A DNA stretch of 64,000 bases from the NCBI GenBank assembly GCA_009702045.1, contig WLIV01000003.1, positions 171,056 to 235,055 on the forward strand, read 5' to 3'. Source of the stretch: Actinomycetota bacterium. Its GTDB lineage: Bacteria > Actinomycetota > Acidimicrobiia > Acidimicrobiales > Ilumatobacteraceae. A program made the position numbers and the translations under genes. Positions within the stretch are counted from its first letter, which is position 1; every line of letters starts with the position of its first letter. Below the pieces are notes generated by a model, which was not told the DNA's origin, did not search any database, and saw nothing but the letters and a program-made list of their open reading frames with translations. Positions 60,706 through 64,000 of this stretch are shown one piece after another.

Positions 60706-60945
60706 ATGAACATCAAGATCCTCGGAACTGGCTGCGTGAAGTGCAACCACCTCGAAGCCGCCACCCGCGCCGCAGTGCAGGAACTCGGCCTCGACGTGGA
60801 GATCGAGAAGGTCACCGACCCCAGCGAGATCGTCTCGTGGGGTGTCATGTCGACGCCAGCACTTGTGATCGATGACGAGGTCGTGATGAGCGGCAAGGTG
60901 CCCAGCAGCGACGACGTCAAGCGGTTGCTCGCCGCTCGACCGTGA
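60706..60945 (+). CDS. Small thioredoxin-fold redox protein
   Basis: A 79-residue protein of the glutaredoxin-like thioredoxin_3 group, with the active site GTGCVKCN (C-x2-C) at residues 10-13 and the cis-Pro in VMSTPALVID. ATG 60706 follows CAGGAAG. It probably reduces thiols or metal adducts for the preceding permease. Its stop directly abuts the stop of the convergent amidohydrolase. Confidence 0.88.
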   Translation: MNIKILGTGCVKCNHLEAATRAAVQELGLDVEIEKVTDPSEIVSWGVMSTPALVIDDEVVMSGKVPSSDDVKRLLAARP

Positions 60946-62157
60946 TCAGATCGGCAGACCGACCATCTTGCGCAGGTTGTCGCGCAGGATCAGCTTCTGT
61001 TCGGCGGGGGTGAACGTGGGCAGGTCGAACACGTAGTCCTGCGGCTCGGCGAGGCCCTCCGGGTGCGGCCAGTCCGAGCCGTAGATCACGTTCTCGATCG
61101 GCAGGTGCTTCACCAGTTCGGCGACATCGTCCTCGGCGAACGGCATGACCCACACGTGGTCGATGAAGTTCTGGATCGGGTCGTGCGCGAACAGCTGCGG
61201 CATCTTGCCGTAGGCGATGCGCATGCGGCGGAACAGCTCAGGCACCCAGCCGGTGCCGAGCTCGAGCACGGCGACCTTCAGCTTCGGGTGACGGTCGAAC
61301 ACGCCGTGGGCAATGAGTGCAGCCATGGTGTCGAAGATCGGGCGCTCGGTGTGCACGGCCATGATCTCGGCGAGTGCGGTCTGCTTCCAGCCGACCTTGC
61401 CGGTCTCGCCCCAGATCGCCTGCTGCGTGCTGTACGAGGTGTCCGCAGCGTGGATGCCGACGATGATGCCGGCCTCGGCGCAACGGGCCCAGAAGCGGTC
61501 GTACATCTTGTCGCCGATGGAGTAGCTGTGGCCGGGGATCTTCACCGGGCCGGGGCGCATGCCGATGGCCTTACAACCCTGCGAGATCAGCGTCTCGAGC
61601 TCCTTCTCGGCCGACACGGGATCGATGAGCGTGATGATGCCGGTGGTGACGACGCGGTTGCCGATGCTCCAGCCCCACTCTTCGTGTGTCCAGCGGTTCA
61701 GTGAGCGCATGCAGGCGACGACGGATTGCGGGTCTTCCCACATCATCTCCTCGAGGCCGAGGCACTGTGTGGGCAGCATGATGCAGAACTCGACACCCTG
61801 CGCGTCGAGCACCTTCATGCGCGGCTCGGGGTAGCGGAACGACTGCTCGAGCGGCTGCAGCGGGCCGCACAACTCCTTGACGGATTTGCCCTCCGGGTTG
61901 TGGCCACGGAAGTACTCGGCCATCGCGCCCGGGGCGCCCACGGGGTCGTACGTCGGGTTCGGGATGAGCGTGTACAGCTTGTTGTTCAGCAGCAGACGAG
62001 TGCGACCGTCCATCTCCATCCACTTGAACGAGTTGCGGAACTCGGGGTCGAGGTACTTGGTGACCGACTCGGGGGACTCGTAGAAGTGCTGGTCGCAGTC
62101 GCTGATGCCGTAACCCAGCTTGGGGGCGACGATGTCGGAGGTGAGTGTTGCGGTCAT
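60946..62157 (-). CDS. Amidohydrolase family protein (ACMSD-like)
   Basis: A 403-residue TIM-barrel metalloenzyme. It opens with ISDCDQHFYESPESV, where D-x-H is the first metal pair; VGIHAADTS gives the second His, and VIYGSDWPHPEGL the Asp near the C-terminus. It is the same type as 33804-34976. Such proteins are common beside steroid and aromatic catabolism genes in actinobacteria. Its promoter region carries a DosR-like box and a TTGAC-N6-GTCAA palindrome, suggesting control by redox or hypoxia state and by a catabolic repressor. Confidence 0.84.
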   Translation of the reverse strand: MTATLTSDIVAPKLGYGISDCDQHFYESPESVTKYLDPEFRNSFKWMEMDGRTRLLLNNKLYTLIPNPTYDPVGAPGAMAEYFRGHNPEGKSVKELCGPLQPLEQSFRYPEPRMKVLDAQGVEFCIMLPTQCLGLEEMMWEDPQSVVACMRSLNRWTHEEWGWSIGNRVVTTGIITLIDPVSAEKELETLISQGCKAIGMRPGPVKIPGHSYSIGDKMYDRFWARCAEAGIIVGIHAADTSYSTQQAIWGETGKVGWKQTALAEIMAVHTERPIFDTMAALIAHGVFDRHPKLKVAVLELGTGWVPELFRRMRIAYGKMPQLFAHDPIQNFIDHVWVMPFAEDDVAELVKHLPIENVIYGSDWPHPEGLAEPQDYVFDLPTFTPAEQKLILRDNLRKMVGLPI

Positions 62158-62192
62158 GGAATGTGACGGTAAGCATTCGCCGAGGAGGTCAC

Positions 62193-62210
62193 TAGGGACT
62201 TCAGTCCCTA
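62193..62210. promoter_or_regulatory. DosR/DevR-like box
   Basis: TAGGGACTTCAGTCCCTA has perfect 8-bp arms around TC. It fits the core of the mycobacterial DosR consensus TTSGGGACTWWAGTCCCSAA except at one W position and the flanking S bases. It is 36 bases upstream of the amidohydrolase start. Confidence 0.5.
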
Positions 62211-62230
62211 ACTTGACGTTTGCGTCAAGT
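62211..62230. promoter_or_regulatory. ACTTGACG-N4-CGTCAAGT operator candidate
   Basis: A perfect 20-base palindrome with 8-bp arms around TTTG, touching the DosR-like box without a gap. Its core TTGAC-N6-GTCAA matches the sites at 6002 and 11479. Confidence 0.6.
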
Positions 62231-62306
62231 GGCGGGGCGGGGGCGGGGACGGGGGTGGAGCGGAGTGCCGCCCTACCTTGTCACACCCTTTTGTTTAAGT
62301 GAGTAC

Positions 62307-63563
62307 ATGAGTTCGTTCCATGTTCCGGGGGTCGAGGAGTTGCGGGCGATGTCGCCGGCCGAACTCGAGTCGTTGGCGCGCGAGCTGGATGGGCAGCGTC
62401 GTGCGGTGGAGTCGGCGTTGGCGACGTTGGTCGCAAGGGTCGAGGAGGTCGGAGCACATCGTCGTGACGGCCATCGTGGTGTGCGGGCGTGGGGGATGGC
62501 GGCGTGCAACTGGTCGTTGCCCGAAGCAGCACGGTTCGTGAAGGCCGGTCACCTGTTGGCCCGTTTCCCGTCAGCGTCGGGGATGGGTGTTGCACAGTTG
62601 CACGCGCTTGCGGCCGTGACGGCGAACCCGCGTGTCGAACCTCACTTGGACGAGGCCGAGGAACTGTTGGTGGGCCAGGCGGCGGTGCTGGATTTCGAGG
62701 ACTACTCGGTGTTGTTGCGGGCGTGGGAAGCCGCTGCTGATCCGGATGGCGCGCATCTGAATCACGAACGGGCCCATCGCGAACGCGAGGCCACGATCTC
62801 GTCCGTGGGGGCCAAAGCGTTCGTGAACGCGCATGGCGGCGCGGTGGCGGGCGCGCAGCTGAAGGAAGTGTTGGACGCGTTTGCGCATGCCGAGTTCCTG
62901 GCCGATTGGGAGGCCGGTGTTGCGGTGCATGGTGAGGCGATGTGTGTGGCGTTGATGGCACGCACCGAACGCCAACGCCGCTTCGATGCGATGTGCGCAG
63001 TGTTCGCCGCCGCGGCCGGGTCGGGTGTGTTAGCAGGGTTCGAACCGACGGTGAACCTGTGGTGCGATCACGCCACGTTCGAGCACGCGCTGGTCACCGC
63101 GTTGGGCGGCACGCCCGAACCGCTCGACCCGAGCGTTCCGCATCGTTGCGAAACCTCCACCGGGGTGCAGCTCGATCCACTGGATGTGTTGATCGCTGCC
63201 ACTCTCGGGCATGTGCGCCGGGTCGTGCTCAACTCGGCCGGTGTCGTGATCGATGTCGGTCGCAAGCAGCGTTTGTTCACCGGGGCGCTCCGGGAGATCC
63301 TGTTGGCGCTCGAACGACAATGCTTCTGGTCGGGCTGTCATCACCCACCACGCCAGGTCGATCATGTGTTGCCATGGGCTCGGGGTGGGCTCACCGACGC
63401 TGCGAACGCGGGCCCAGCTTGCGGGCACCACAACCGATGGCGCACTCGCGGCTACACCACCGTGCGCGACGAACACGGCCACTGGCACCACTACCGACCC
63501 GACGGCACCGAGATCGGCTGGCGTCGCAGTCAGGTCACCCGCGTCCTGTCACCCGCCGCCTAA
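62307..63563 (+). CDS. DUF222 and HNH endonuclease-domain protein
   Basis: A 418-residue protein of the large actinobacterial 13E12/DUF222-HNH family. The N-terminal helical DUF222 part covers about residues 1-300, with GVRAWGMAACNWSLPEAARFV. The C-terminal HNH nuclease has CFWSGCHHPPRQVDHVLPW, GGLTDAANAGPACGHHNRWR (His, Asn, His and the zinc Cys). Many copies occur per genome and some travel with introns or mobile DNA; the biological role is unsettled. ATG 62307 is the first start after the promoter region. A palindrome and possible mobile-element traces follow. Confidence 0.85.
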   Translation: MSSFHVPGVEELRAMSPAELESLARELDGQRRAVESALATLVARVEEVGAHRRDGHRGVRAWGMAACNWSLPEAARFVKAGHLLARFPSASGMGVAQLHALAAVTANPRVEPHLDEAEELLVGQAAVLDFEDYSVLLRAWEAAADPDGAHLNHERAHREREATISSVGAKAFVNAHGGAVAGAQLKEVLDAFAHAEFLADWEAGVAVHGEAMCVALMARTERQRRFDAMCAVFAAAAGSGVLAGFEPTVNLWCDHATFEHALVTALGGTPEPLDPSVPHRCETSTGVQLDPLDVLIAATLGHVRRVVLNSAGVVIDVGRKQRLFTGALREILLALERQCFWSGCHHPPRQVDHVLPWARGGLTDAANAGPACGHHNRWRTRGYTTVRDEHGHWHHYRPDGTEIGWRRSQVTRVLSPAA

Positions 63564-63639
63564 CTGGCTGCGTGTCGGCGTGAATTCAGTGGGCGACGAG
63601 GTGGATGAACGCGCCTGCCGCACCGGAAAACGCAATCGA

Positions 63640-63657
63640 GCGGCCCCTAGGGGCCGC
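63640..63657. terminator. GCGGCCCC-TA-GGGGCCGC palindrome
   Basis: A perfect 18-base palindrome 76 bases after the HNH gene. With only two central bases the hairpin would be tight; it could be a terminator or a protein-binding site. The region 63564-64000 holds no gene I trust. Confidence 0.45.
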
Positions 63658-63666
63658 CCGACTTCA

Positions 63667-63747
63667 GCGCACTCGGAATGACTCGAACATTCAACCTTCT
63701 GATCCGTAGTCGGCTGCAGGGGTTGGCTGAGAGTCCTTCGGGTGCGC
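63667..63747 (-). tRNA. tRNA-Arg(ACG)-like remnant or attachment site
   Basis: On the minus strand the 3' half is tRNA-like: anticodon loop CTACGGA (anticodon ACG), then TCAGAAGGTT as in actinobacterial tRNA-Arg, and a perfect T arm GAATG-TTCGAGT-CATTC. The acceptor end CGAGTGC pairs 6 of 7 with GCACCCG at the 5' side, with two further pairs outside. The D arm is unrecognisable and the 5' anticodon stem pairs poorly, so this is more likely a pseudo-tRNA or integrase attachment scar than a working tRNA. Confidence 0.4.
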
Positions 63748-63857
63748 TGTCGGTCTCTTGATCAGCATCTTTGTCTCCGACAGTTCCATCCGTGATCCCA
63801 CGGTCTCACCAAGAAGTGCGCGACAAGTGCGCGGCTGGATTGGTTCGAGATTGTCAA

Positions 63858-63946
63858 TGGCCAATAGTTTCTGCCCGTAGGCGGTCAGTGGATCTGCCCA
63901 CAGGTGGCCATCAGAATTGCCCACTCATGGCCAGTGGATCTGCCCG
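63858..63946. repeat. Four 23-bp tandem repeats (IS-end-like)
   Basis: Units begin at 63858, 63882, 63905 and 63928. The clearest are TGGCCATCAGAATTGCCCA and TGGCCAGTGGATCTGCCCG; TGGCCA...TGCCC is kept in all with small changes. Several repeated TGGCCA/TGCCC boxes next to each other resemble the multiple transposase-binding sites at the ends of IS21-family elements. The element itself would lie beyond the right edge. Confidence 0.45.
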
Positions 63947-64000
63947 GGGTTCAGTTGGTCAGTGGCCTCACTCCTTTGCCTCGGGTTGCTTGGGTGAGGC

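Noticed and set aside
63691..63924. A 77-codon minus-strand frame at the right edge
   Set aside because: It runs across the tandem repeats and ends in the tRNA-like remnant, has no SD and no recognisable family; it is more likely accidental.

Overview
The window is high-GC, densely coding DNA from an actinobacterium (Actinomycetota). The evidence is GTG starts, start/stop overlaps of the ATGA and GTGA type, several FadE/FadD-type lipid genes, DUF1918 and DUF222-HNH proteins, an LPATG wall-sorting signal and OmpR-type two-component systems. The mix would suit an Acidimicrobiia (Ilumatobacter-like) genome, but that placement is inference. No rRNA operon, CRISPR array or complete prophage is visible.

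Layout. 1-8.6 kb: lipid/isoprenoid catabolism. A minus-strand operon holds a molybdopterin oxidoreductase, a large and a small acyl-CoA dehydrogenase and a CrtC-like lipocalin protein; an acyl-CoA ligase and a phosphotransferase-family gene diverge from it. 8.6-11.5 kb: small accessory genes, including an intact yefM-yoeB toxin-antitoxin pair, small orphan genes, and a second toxin-antitoxin pair whose toxin is broken by an internal deletion. 11.5-21.2 kb: an SDR, a 2012-residue alpha-2-macroglobulin-like lipoprotein, and a LarA-like racemase coupled to a FAD D-2-hydroxyacid dehydrogenase. 21.2-27.7 kb: purA-purB-tesB-pyrE against hisD-ltrA. 27.6-33.8 kb: a NfnA-NfnB-zinc ribbon-rubrerythrin fusion, a DrrAB-type ABC exporter, an LPATG protein with DPPA repeats and a DUF1918 protein. 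33.8-40.8 kb: amidohydrolase, SDR, clpB, a DUF2817 peptidase-like protein and FadE. 40.8-43.9 kb: a probable extracytoplasmic flavin/heme electron-transfer locus (ferric-reductase-like membrane protein, ApbE and two secreted low-complexity proteins). 44-46.7 kb: aldo/keto reductase, MFS exporter and SnoaL-like protein.

46.7-53.7 kb is a signalling cluster: an HTH-GAF regulator, an atypical SDR, two histidine kinases, an XRE regulator, a receiver protein with a degenerate HD-GYP domain, and a lone prepilin. 53.7-61 kb looks like a copper/metal-stress region. It has an OmpR/BaeS-type two-component system with a Met/His-rich sensor, three 11-bp direct repeats before a SHOCT protein, a CsoR-type palindrome before an MmpL-like RND transporter, a 30-codon gene, a cupredoxin lipoprotein, and an arsR-permease-thioredoxin operon. 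61-64 kb holds an amidohydrolase, a DUF222-HNH protein, and at the right edge a tRNA-Arg-like remnant next to four 23-bp tandem repeats that may mark a mobile element.

The regulatory DNA connects some of these blocks. A TTGAC-N6-GTCAA palindrome sits before three lipid-type transcription units (6.0, 11.5 and 62.2 kb); at 62.2 kb it abuts a DosR-like box. An exact 13-mer carrying TTCTGTG direct repeats lies before two signalling genes (47.9 and 52.1 kb).
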